Source: Baffinella frigidus (taxonomy: Eukaryota; Cryptophyceae; Cryptomonadales; Baffinellaceae). Taken from it: DNA of 14,131 bases. The notes under the pieces were generated by a model. It saw nothing but the letters and a program-made list of their open reading frames with translations, did not search any database and was not told the origin of the DNA. Location of the stretch: contig MU647065.1 of assembly GCA_026770585.1 (NCBI GenBank), positions 181,790 through 195,920 of the forward strand. Direction: 5' to 3'. Every line of letters begins with the position of its first letter. Position 1 is the first letter of the stretch. The translations under genes were made by a program, and so were the position numbers. Shown here piece by piece: positions 7,177 through 14,040 of this stretch.

Positions 7177-7745
7177 ACCCTAAACCCTAAACAGTAAACC
7201 CGAGACCTGCCGGAGAAAGCGGGAGACGCCCGCGTGTCCTACTCAGAGGAGACCCAACCCAAAAGTTGATTTCATAGGAGATATCATAGGAGAAATTACT
7301 GTGGCATAGGTAAATTTACTTGTGAATTCCAAACTCTGACCTACTAAACCGTCGTGCTGACGCTGAACGCTGAACGCTGTACGCTGAACGCTCAACCCTA
7401 AACGCTAAATGCTAAACGCTGAACGCGACACGCTAAACTTTGAAGCGTGAACGCTGAACGCTGAACGCTCAACCCTGAACGCTGAAAGCTGAACGCTAAA
7501 CCGTGAACGCTCAACGCTAAACGCAGAACCGTGAACCCGAAACCTTCCGGAGAAAGCGGGAGACTCCATCGACTAAACACGCCCCGGTTATTCAACCGTC
7601 ATGCTGACGCTGCACCCTAAACCCTAAACCCTAAACCCGAAACCCAACACTATTTTGACCAGTTTGACATTTGACATTTGACGCTGCACCGTAAAGCGAA
7701 AAGCGTAAAGCGTAAAGCGTAAACCCGAAACCTGCCGGAGAAAGC
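7177..7745 (-). repeat. Degenerate telomere-like arrays, C-rich strand on plus, with a 25-bp spacer motif
   Basis: CCCTAAA at about 7177-7191 and 7615-7635 and long runs of AACGCTG/AACGCTA variants (7365-7530) and GTAAAGC (7691-7722). A non-telomeric motif CCGGAGAAAGCGGGAGACG recurs at about 7210, 7551 and 7735. Orientation is opposite to the array at 6453-6622. Confidence 0.85.
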
Positions 7746-7786
7746 GGGCGACGCCCGCGAGACACCCGTGGCACTCCCCCTCTGCG

Positions 7787-8332
7787 AGCATTTCGACATT
7801 CAAAACAGGGGTAGAATATCGGTGCCCCCTCTGCGATTCAGGACAGGGGCACCTAGAGTTACATGACGTTTGGGCGAGAATTTCGGCGTCCAGAACAGGG
7901 GTAATGCCTTACCTCGCTCATTAGAAAGCGCCCCCCTGCGAGAATCTCGGCATTCAGAACAGGGGTCCACTCTTAACTCGAGGCTGGAAGAAGGTCCATT
8001 TTTGACGGTCCTACTTTCAGACGGCGTGGTCACGATGCCGTACGGATTTCTCTTCATTTGAACGGCGCTCCACCTCTGCGATAATTTCGGCATTCAGAAC
8101 AGGGGTGGCATTTCGGCGTTCAGGACAGGGGGTCCACCCAGGATTGGAGGGGGATGTATTTCAAAAGTCATATTTGCCCAAGAGATATTTCAAGAGTCAT
8201 TTTTTGATCTGAAAATGGCTCAAATGCCAGCCAATGGCTCAAATGCCAGCCACGAAATACCTCCACGGAGAATCCTGCATGGACCTCTAATCACGTTTCA
8301 ACGAGAATTTCGGCGTTCAGAACAGGGGTACC
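7787..8332 (+). repeat. Dispersed ~30-bp motif GCGAGAATTTCGGCATTCAG...
   Basis: The consensus (C)TGCGAGAATTTCGGCATTC followed by AGAACAGGGGT appears at about 7787, 7829 (internally deleted), 7872, 7936, 8075, 8107 (5' truncated) and 8301. Earlier relatives near 4281, 5017, 5428 and 5837 end in CAGTACAACC or similar. Spacing is irregular and there is no CRISPR-like regularity. No gene is supported here. Confidence 0.75.
8139..8277. mobile_element. 139-bp inverted repeat with an internal 19-bp tandem duplication
   Basis: Outer arms CAGGATTGGAGG-GGATGTATTTC and its partner GAAATACCTCCACGGAGAATCCTG pair imperfectly. AATGGCTCAAATGCCAGCC is present twice in tandem (8214-8232, 8233-8251). The motif ATGGCTCAAA also occurs in the element at 1578-1748. 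Confidence 0.65.
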
Positions 8333-8397
8333 TCGCCCGTTAGAAAACGACCGGGGTCTTGCACTGCCCAGGCCGGGGCAGCCGACCGTCTAGCTCT

Positions 8398-8521
8398 GCC
8401 TGACAAAATCTGGTCTGTTCAAAATCACTCAAAATGAGGAGACCGGAAGTTGATTTCTCTGGGGTGTGGAACGAATCCGTCAAGTTTTGGATCAGTCTAC
8501 CCGACTGAGGCAGAGCTAGAC
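8398..8521. mobile_element. Inverted repeat with GTCTAGCTCTGCCT ends, plus a third copy
   Basis: A perfect 14-bp terminal arm (8398-8411 and 8508-8521). Immediately after the right end, ACCGTCTGGCTCTGCCCGAG repeats the left end in direct orientation (from about 8519). Confidence 0.6.
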
Positions 8522-8620
8522 CGTCTGGCTCTGCCCGAGAAAATCCGGGCTCGCAATCAAATTCTTTCAACACAGAACCTGAGGCGCAAAAGCGCACGAA
8601 GAAAACGTTAAATTCATTGG

Positions 8621-8727
8621 CAAACTTCGAACGTTGAGGTGGGTTTAGCTACGGAATTTCCTACCGTAGGAAGTAGACAATTCCGTAGGGCCATAGGACT
8701 AAAAACCCACCTCAAAGTTCGAAGTTT
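8621..8727. mobile_element. Internally deleted copy of the 4738-4913 foldback element
   Basis: The left arm (GGCAAACTTCGAACGTTGAG through AAGTAGACAATTCCGTAGGG) is complete, but only the last ~20 bp of the right arm remain (CCCACCTCAAAGTTCGAAG). The junction is at AGGACTAAAAA|CCCACC. It lies just downstream of the minus-strand exon model. Confidence 0.85.
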
Positions 8728-8776
8728 TACGACTAAAATGGCAAGCCCGGAGTTGCTCCGGCAGAGCGAGACCTTG

Positions 8777-8950
8777 TTAGATTGCACGTTCTTTTTCTTC
8801 GGGGGGGCGGCCGCAGCTTGCTGCCCGGGATGGCCCGACTCCTTCCCGAGATTCCGGTGCGGCTGGCTCCTGTCCGAGCCAGCCGGATCCTGCCGCACCC
8901 TCCCGCGCCAAAGGGTCAGCCCGGCTTCCCGCTCGCCAATGCGAGTGCTT
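8777..8950 (-). CDS. Possible terminal exon of the minus-strand gene
   Basis: A minus-strand acceptor (CATCTCCGCAG) ends at 8951 and is in phase with the donor at 9069. The reading then gives 57 residues starting KHSHWRAGSRADPLAREG and ending RPPEEKERAI before TAA at 8777-8779. The composition (Gly, Arg, Pro, Ala) is that of generic GC-rich DNA and no domain is visible, so the exon is only a model consistent with splice signals. Confidence 0.2.
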   Translation of the reverse strand, partial: KHSHWRAGSRADPLAREGAAGSGWLGQEPAAPESREGVGPSRAASCGRPPEEKERAI

Positions 8951-9069
8951 CTGCGGAGATGGACGGGATGGTTGGGCTGTATACGGCGCTACCTACCTCC
9001 CGCCCCCCGCCCCACCGCCACCTCCCCACTCCTTCACGATGCGTAGACGGACCCTGGGAGGGGACTCAC

Positions 9070-9339
9070 ATCAGGCAGGTAGTATGCATGTGCCAGCGTG
9101 TTCGCGGAGCCCTTGTATCCCTTCTCCCCAGGGCCGCAGCAGTCCGCAGCATTCCTGGCTTCCGTACAGAAAGCAGGCGATGAAACCGCGACGTAGGATT
9201 CCACCAGCTCGTCGCCTATCCCGCTGACGTGGTCCCCGATCTTATCCCTGATGTTGCGCAGCCTGAGCAGAACGCTGCCCTCAGGCTGGACCTCCTCCGC
9301 ATCATCGTCCACAATCCCGTTACTCTCCGCGTTCCCCAT
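9070..9339 (-). CDS. Probable first or internal exon of an unrecognised minus-strand gene
   Basis: Read on the minus strand from ATG 9339 this gives 90 residues, starting MGNAESNGIVDDDAEEV and ending LAHAYYLPD, then a consensus donor GTGAGT at 9069. Codon third positions are mostly G or C, unlike the overlapping plus-strand reading, which favours the minus strand. MGNAES fits the N-myristoylation pattern (Gly2, Ser6), which would suggest membrane attachment. The body has a charged helix-like part (LLRLRNIRDKIGDHV) and a cysteine cluster (CTEARNAADCC). The reading frame stays open upstream to 9456, and a possible acceptor (CTCCGCGCAG) ends just before 9359, so this may instead be an internal exon. 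A possible next exon is 8777-8950 after a 119-nt intron. I do not recognise the family. Confidence 0.45.
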
Positions 9340-9611
9340 TGCCGCTCCCAGGGGCGCCTCTGCGCGGAGATCAAGCCTCCGAGCTACCTCGAATGGTCCG
9401 GACCCACTCCCCGTTGTTGCGCGCCCCTCCAAACCCGGAAGATTGGATGGTGGCAAAAGTCATTTTACCCGAAAAACAAATCGAGTTTTCTCCAAAAGTG
9501 GCCGACTTGTTTTTTGGCCCCCGGATTTCCCGGATTTCACCCAAAAGCACTGGGGGAACAGTTGTTCCTGGGAGCTGCCATCACATTCCGAATCCCCTTG
9601 ACTGGTGTCAG

Positions 9612-9725
9612 GCAGCCGTCACCGACGACCTGCGAGAAACTGGTTCTGCTCAGAAAGCCGCGGAATACGTAGAGGGGGAGGAGGCCCTGGAGAAGCGGTG
9701 TTGCAAGGACCAGGCCCTGAAGTGA
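9612..9725 (+). CDS. Possible terminal exon of an unrecognised plus-strand gene
   Basis: After an acceptor-like GACTGGTGTCAG the frame reads AAVTDDLRETGSAQKAAEYV and then EGEEALEKRCCKDQALK with stop TGA at 9723-9725. Codon third positions are GC-rich, and the Glu/Lys/Ala-rich, helix-favouring composition is more protein-like than the opposite strand. The stop is only 17 nt before the FadH-like ATG, very close for separate eukaryotic genes, so it could be a 5'-leader reading or a coincidence. The frame is also open upstream, but 9440-9560 there looks like repeat DNA. Family not recognised. Confidence 0.3.
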   Translation, partial: AAVTDDLRETGSAQKAAEYVEGEEALEKRCCKDQALK

Positions 9726-9742
9726 CAGGGGCGTAGGTCAGG

Positions 9743-10404
9743 ATGTCCAAGTTCCCGCACATGCTCAAGCCGCTCGACCTAGGCTTCACCACCCTGCGCA
9801 ACAGGTCCCGCCCCGAAACCACTCCTGGAGCCTCGGTTCCCCTCAAGAATCCCAGGGCGGTGAATCCGCGCAAACTTTCCGTTCGTCGCTGGGCTGGACC
9901 ATATGCCGGCCAGGGAAGGGCACACACGGGTGTCTTTACCAGCAGCCATTCACCTAGTCAGCGGCTTCTTGCCCCCTGCACAAAGCAGGAACCTCCTCTT
10001 GGAGCGGGTGTCCCATGTGATTCTACCCACTGTTGCGCTGCCCTCCCCCACTTCCCTGCGACGCTACACCCCCCACCTGGACTGACGCGTGCACCGCGGC
10101 GCAGGGTGGTGATGGGGTCGATGCACACGGGGTTGGAGGAGCCCGGGCTGCCGCTCATCGGCACGCTCTTCGGCGGGAGCCTCAACAAAATGGCGGTCCG
10201 TACACCCCCAAACCCCAAACCCCCAACCCCAACCCCCCAACCCCAACCCCAACCCCCAAACCCCTCTCAACAAAATGGCGGCCTCGCCCCCTCAACCCTC
10301 GGCATCAAACCCTGACCCCTAAATCCTAACCCCCAACACCCAAACCGCAACACAGGTCTACTTCGCTGAGCGGGCCAAGGGCCACGTCGGCCTGATGGTC
10401 ACCG
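9743..10404 (+). CDS. fadH: 5' part of a 2,4-dienoyl-CoA reductase (FadH-like) gene, three exons
   Basis: Exons 9743-9804, 10105-10195 and 10356-10404 join in frame through two GT-AG introns of 300 and 160 nt. The first residues are MSKFPHMLKPLDLGFTTLRN; exon 2 reads RVVMGSMHTGLEE, then GGSLNKMA; exon 3 reads VYFAERAKGHVGLMVT. The blocks PLDLGFTTL-NRV, MGSMHTGLEE, FYAERA-like and GLMVTG are the start of the FMN-binding TIM barrel of NADPH 2,4-dienoyl-CoA reductase (old yellow enzyme family). In bacteria this FMN/FAD/Fe-S enzyme reduces 2,4-dienoyl-CoA during oxidation of unsaturated fatty acids. About 11 residues after GLEE (PGLPLIGTLFG) are extra compared with the E. coli protein as I recall it. 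Only about 67 of the family's roughly 670 residues are present; no later exon, catalytic C-terminal domain or Fe-S cysteines follow. In-frame TAG at 9734-9736 supports the ATG at 9743, unless an upstream exon supplies a targeting peptide. Intron 1 has no stop in frame. It is either a gene whose later introns run past the window or a fragment; exon homology is secure, functionality is not. Confidence 0.85.
9805..10104 (+). other. Intron 1 of the FadH-like gene
   Basis: Donor AG|GTCCCG and acceptor GCGCAG|GG; splicing restores the AGG (Arg) codon of NRVVMGS, the residue expected in the family. The intron is exactly 300 nt and open in the exon frame, so retention would not stop translation, although its reading (Pro/Arg-rich) matches nothing known. 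Confidence 0.75.
10196..10355 (+). other. Intron 2 of the FadH-like gene, C-rich with an echo of the exon 2 end
   Basis: Donor GCG|GTCCGT and acceptor CACAG|GTCTAC join KMA to VYFAERA in phase 0. The interior is degenerate AACCCC/CCCCAAA repeat. At 10266-10281 it repeats 16 nt (CTCAACAAAATGGCGG) that end exon 2 at 10181-10196, so a short piece of exon plus donor has been duplicated inside the intron. Confidence 0.7.
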
Positions 10405-10414
10405 GTGCGCACCC

Positions 10415-10590
10415 CCCACCCTGGAGGGGAGTTGCGGCCAATCCCGAATAAACCCTTATCGCAAAAGTTGACAGGATTAGTTCCACTAAAATACTTGTAA
10501 GACCTTTTTGTAGCGTGCCTTCTAGGGTTCAGGATTCATTGCACCCCGGGCTTCAGGGTTCAGGGTTCAGAGTTCAGGGTTTAGGTTAGG
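10415..10590 (+). repeat. CACCCTGGAGG repeat, first half-copy, plus TTCAGGG run
   Basis: From CCACCCTGGAGG at 10417 through CCAATCCCGAATAAA, TTATCGCAAAAGTTGACA and GACCTTTTTGTA the sequence matches 11568-11665. It is followed by degenerate TTCAGGG/TTTAGGG (10551-10590). It would lie in intron 3 of the FadH-like gene. Confidence 0.75.
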
Positions 10591-10630
10591 GTCTACTTCG
10601 CTGAGCGGGCCAAGGGCCTGATGGTCACCG
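10591..10630 (+). pseudogene. Damaged second copy of FadH-like exon 3
   Basis: The 40 nt reproduce exon 3 (10356-10404) exactly except for a 9-nt deletion, giving VYFAERAKGLMVT without the residues GHV. The deletion lies between two GGCC tetramers of the original. The upstream acceptor is not copied (the copy is preceded by TTTAGGTTAGG), but the following GTGCGCACC donor and CCACCCTGGAGG are shared. Loss of the intron acceptor and of three barrel residues suggests a dead exon copy. Confidence 0.8.
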
Positions 10631-10641
10631 GTGCGCACCCT

Positions 10642-10775
10642 CCACCCTGGAGGCAACTTGTGGGCAAATTGATGGTTTCTTAAGTCAACTCCCATACAAA
10701 TGCACTCGGAATCCGAGTCGAGTGCATCTGTGGGAGGTTGACTTTAGATTTGCCCCTGGGTTGCCTCCAGGGTGG
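10642..10775. mobile_element. 134-bp inverted repeat, CCACCCTGGAGGCAAC ends
   Basis: The ends CCACCCTGGAGGCAAC and GTTGCCTCCAGGGTGG mirror each other; inside, AAGTCAACTCCCATACAAATGCACTC pairs approximately with its complement around a central CGGAATCCGAG. It begins 11 nt after the damaged exon 3 copy. Confidence 0.78.
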
Positions 10776-10805
10776 TTACTGTTTAGGGTTTAGACGTTTG
10801 GCCTC

Positions 10806-10948
10806 GCCACGAGCCCTCCGAAGTGGACCAAATCGCCTCTCCAGGATTTTCTCTTTGTCTGGAGGAAATTCAAAATTACCACAACCCTCTGGGCGATTTT
10901 GCAATAGTTTAGACTTTTAGGAGATCCACTTCAGAGGGTTCGTGGGGC
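10806..10948. mobile_element. Imperfect inverted repeat
   Basis: GCCACGAGCCCTCCGAAGTGGA (with three differences) is mirrored at 10925-10948; inside, AAATCGCC mirrors GGGCGATTTT. 10949-11084 contain no recognisable feature; a strong short hairpin follows at 11085-11119 (arm CGCCAGCGGACC). Confidence 0.65.
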
Positions 10949-11140
10949 TACCTCATGCAAAAATCTTTCGCCAGCGAACCCCTTATTTGGACGCGACTCC
11001 GTACAAAATTTATAGTGGAAAACAATTTAGGATGTTAAAAGTCCTGAAATTGCTTTTAAAACAGTTTTAGAGCCTGCCAGTCCCTCGCCAGCGGACCACC
11101 TAGGGGGTCCGCTGGCGGAAGCTTTTGGCATTCTACTTCT

Positions 11141-11564
11141 GCCTCAGTCTGATGATGTCCCGCCAATTAGGGTCTGGGTTTTGGGGTCTAAGGTTCAGGG
11201 CTTTTGGGGGATAGAGCGGGTCTCTGGTTAGTTGACACGATTCAGACCTCGAAAAGCAAATTAGCAACGAACAAAATGAGTCAACTTGTGTAGTAATTTT
11301 CATTGCGTAAAAAAAAGAATCTTCATTTCAATGAAATTTACTACACAAGTTGACTCGTTTTGTTCGTTGCTAATTTGCTTTTCGAGGTCTGAATCGTGTC
11401 AACTAATCAGAGACCCGCTCTAAAAAAGGAGGCGCTTTATTCCCCAAAAGCCCTGAACCCTAGTCCCAAAAACGAAACTAACCTCGGCCTCAGTCTGATG
11501 TTGTCCCGCCAATTAGGGTCTGGGTTTTGGGGTCTAGGGTTCAGGGCTTTTGGGGGATAGAGCG
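11141..11564. repeat. 78-bp direct repeats bracketing a very long inverted repeat
   Basis: 11141-11218 and 11487-11564 are identical except two bases (start GCCTCAGTCTGATG, end GGGGGATAGAGCG). Between and overlapping them is an inverted repeat from about 11190 to 11460 whose inner ~80-bp arms are almost perfect (GTTGACACGATTCAGACCTC on to ACTTGTGTAGTAATTTTCAT) around a short AAAAAAAGAATC centre. The right arm carries an extra ~18 bp near 11422-11440. The core motif is shared with 1105-1122 and 5129-5146. Confidence 0.85.
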
Positions 11565-11565
11565 T

Positions 11566-11720
11566 AACCACCCTGGAGGTGACTTGCGGGCAATCCCGAA
11601 TAAATATTTATCGCAAAAGTTGACATAATTTGTACCACTACAATACTTATTAGACCTTTTTGTACCAGATTCATTCATCACGGGGGACTCAGGTTGTGAG
11701 TCCATTCCCCTTGAAAATCG
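11566..11720 (+). repeat. CACCCTGGAGG repeat, second half-copy
   Basis: CCACCCTGGAGGTGACTTGCG, then CAATCCCGAATAAA, TTATCGCAAAAGTTGACA and GACCTTTTTGTACCAG parallel 10417-10515. Here it follows a 78-bp repeat instead of an exon. Confidence 0.75.
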
Positions 11721-11798
11721 TAAAGTTGACTTAAGAATACTTCTGGGTCCGCTCCAGGGCGGGCCTCGTTGGCAGGCTGGAGCGCGCTCAACCACCAT

Positions 11799-11870
11799 CA
11801 TCTCAGAAAACCCCTTTTAAAAGTCGTTTTTTCTAAGTCAACTCCCCCACGAATCCGTCAACTTATTCGT
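11799..11870 (+). mobile_element. Truncated left arm of a TTATCTCAG element
   Basis: TCATCTCAGAAAACC...TTTTTTCTAAGTCAACTCCCC and GTCAACTTA match the left half of 3602-3751 with substitutions. The right half is missing; instead a fragment of the 1578-1748 arm follows (TTTGAGCCACCTCC). Confidence 0.65.
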
Positions 11871-11928
11871 TAGAGCACTATTTGAGCCACCTCCGAGGGC
11901 TAGTGGGACCACGCGTGCCGCTCTACGA

Positions 11929-11975
11929 GGAATTGGAGCCGTTCCTTTAGGAATGACGCTCACGGCTCCAATTCC
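11929..11975. repeat. Short hairpin GGAATTGGAGCCG / CGGCTCCAATTCC
   Basis: A 13-bp perfect inverted repeat with an inner TTCCTTTAGGAA palindrome. The AATTGGAGC motif recurs in 4309-4561 and in the elements at 12304 and 12539. Confidence 0.75.
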
Positions 11976-12303
11976 CTACCGGCCGGGAGGGTTCTGGACC
12001 GAAACAGTAAACCGACCAGTTAGCAGCGGCCGAGTTCCTTTTCGCATTGACATCAAGGCGAAATTCCGGTTGGAATCCAGGGCAATGAATAAGATTCCAG
12101 TACGAATAGTTTAGATGGACTGTATCCGTCAAGCCCCCGGTGGCTGCCAAGTGGCTGGTAGGAGGAAGCCGTGTACGGAGTACCAACAGTTTAGGACAAA
12201 ACATGATCAACTTTTGATACCAACCTGTCATTTTTTCGGGGGCGTGGATGTAATGCCGGGGGGTTGCTCCCGCGTTGGCAGGCGGGAAGTCCCTGGTGGC
12301 TGC

Positions 12304-12478
12304 TAGAGCTCTGTGCAGAGAAGTTGGCCACGGGAAATAATGGAAAATCGAGAAATTGGAGCCATTTTGTCAACTTTTGAGAAATTTGGTACCATAAATT
12401 TCTCAAAAGTGGACCAAATGGCTCCAATTTTCCCATTCACCCATTTCCCGGTGGCCAACTTCTCTGCCCAGCGCTCTA
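12304..12478. mobile_element. About 175-bp foldback element between A units
   Basis: Arms from TAGAGCTCTG-GCAGAGAAG inward through GGCCACGGGAAAT, AATTGGAGCCATTT and TTTTGAGAAATTT pair over most of their length around GGTACC. Both flanks are copies of unit A ending GTGGC(T/C)GC. Confidence 0.82.
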
Positions 12479-12538
12479 AGTGGGTACCCGCGTTGGCAGG
12501 CGGGAAGTCCCTGGTGGCCGCTAAGTTCATAGTTCACA

Positions 12539-12714
12539 ACGCCTTCGCGAAGCAATAATGGCTCCAAGCCCTGGTACAAATTTTGTTCCAAACATTGGAC
12601 ACGACCCTAAAATACCTTTCATGGACATTTAAACGACTTCACGGTCGTGTCCATGGTCTTGTCCCATACAAAATTTGTACGGGGATTGGAGCCATTATTG
12701 CTTCGCGAAGGCGT
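12539..12714. mobile_element. 176-bp foldback element
   Basis: The terminal arm ACGCCTTCGCGAAGCAATAA through TGGCTCCAA is perfect; further in, TGGTACAAATTTTGT and TGGACACGACC pair with partners around 12640-12680. It starts about 12 bp after a unit A copy and ends about 15 bp before another. Confidence 0.82.
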
Positions 12715-12899
12715 CGGAATCTATTAAAGTGGGTACCCGCGTTGGCAGGCGGGAAGTCCCTGGTGGCTGCTTCCGGTTGGAATCCAGGGCAATGGATAAG
12801 ATTCCAGTACGAATAGTTTAGATGGACCGTATCCGTGAAGTCCCTGGTGGCTGCTAAGTGGGTACCCGCGTTGGCAGGTGGGATAGCGCCGAACCACGC

Positions 12900-13800
12900 A
12901 GGGCGGGTCGCGCCCTTCGCCGCAGACCTCACCACCACCAAGCAGGAAACGCCAACCCCCAAACCCTGAATCCCAAACACCAACCCCCAACCCCTGAATC
13001 CCAAACTTCGCCGCAGACCTCACCACCACCAGGCAGGAAAAACCCTTACACCAACCCCCAAGCCCGGAATCCAGACCTCACAACTACCAAGCAGGAAACG
13101 CCAACCCCCAAACCCTGAATCACAAACACTAACCCCCAAACCCCAAGCCCTGAATCCAAACCTCACAACTACCAAGCAGGAAACGCCAACCCCCAAACCC
13201 TGAATCCCAAACACCAACCCCCAACCCCTGAATCCCAAACACCAACCCCCAACCCCTGAATCCCAAACTTCGCCGCAGACCTCACCACCACCAGGCAGGA
13301 AAAACCCTTACACCAACCCCCAAGCCCGGAATCCAGACCTCACAACTACCAAGCAGGAAACGCCAACCCCCAAACCCTGAATCACAAACACTAACCCCCA
13401 AACCCCAAGCCCTGAATCCAAACCTCACAACTACCAAGCAGGAAACGCCGACCCCCAAACCCTGAATCACAAACTTCGCCGCAGACCTCACAACCACCAC
13501 GCAGGAAACGCCAACCCCCAAACCCTGAATCCCAAACACCAACCCCCAAACCCTGAATCACAAACACCAACCCCCAAACCCTGAATCCCAAACTTCGCCG
13601 CAGACCTCACACGCACCAAGCAGGAAACGCCCATGCACCAACCCCCTTGCACCAACCCCCAAACCTTGAATCCCAAACCGTAAACCCTCAACCCGGCCAC
13701 CACCAAGCAGGGAAAGCCCTTACACCAACCCCCAACCCCTGAATCCCACACCCTGAACCCCACACCCTAGACCCTCAACCCGACCACCTCCAAGCAGGAA
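12900..13800 (-). repeat. C-rich minisatellite with 262-bp higher-order period
   Basis: Blocks of CCAACCCCCAAACCCTGAAT alternate with TTCGCCGCAGACCTCACCAC and CAAGCAGGAAACGCC. 13006-13191 is repeated almost unchanged at 13268-13453 (262 bp apart). Long minus-strand frames with Gly/Val/Leu repeats arise from the period and have no domain. Confidence 0.88.
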
Positions 13801-14040
13801 CAACCCCTACACCTTGAAAACCCAACCCCTGAACCCTGAACCCGAAGTCCGAAGCCCGAAACCCTAAACCCTGGACCCGAAGCCCTAAACGCTAAACCGT
13901 TAACAGTAAAACATTAAATCACACCTTGGCCCTTCGCCGCCGACCTCACCACCTCCAAGCAGGAAGATCCCCTTACCCCTAAACACCAAACACCAAACCC
14001 TGAACCCGAAATGCGAAATGCGAAACCCTGAACCCCAAAC
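13801..14040 (-). repeat. Degenerate AACCCTG/AACCCTA heptamers
   Basis: Telomere-like C-rich variants with one more TTCGCCGC-GACCTCACCAC block at 13933-13962 and a CAAGCAGGAAGA end. No gene. Confidence 0.75.

Larger units (their letters stand above)
12064..12860 (+). repeat. Two interleaved direct-repeat units
   Basis: Unit B (TTCCGGTTGGAATCCAGGGC to GGACCGTATCCGT, about 65 bp) is at 12064 and 12771. Unit A (CGTTGGCAGGCGGGAAGTCC then CTGGTGGCTGC) is at about 12273, 12491 and 12739, with a re-joined copy at 12839-12882. Foldback elements occupy the gaps between A copies. Confidence 0.85.

Noticed and set aside
7787-8332. CRISPR-like array of ~30-bp repeats.
   Set aside because: Spacing is irregular, copies are diverged and truncated, there are no cas genes, and the context is eukaryotic.
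10533-10560. Possible FadH-like exon 4 (after TTCAG, reading GFIAPRA, similar to the expected GGIAP).
   Set aside because: The same place in the related repeat at about 11669 reads GATTCATTCATCACGGGG, so the stretch belongs to the repeat, and it runs straight into TTCAGGG repeats.
12639-13763. Long Gly/Val/Leu-rich minus-strand frames suggesting a repeat protein.
   Set aside because: Several frames are open only in parts, they follow the DNA period of the C-rich minisatellite, and no start, splice or domain signal supports them.
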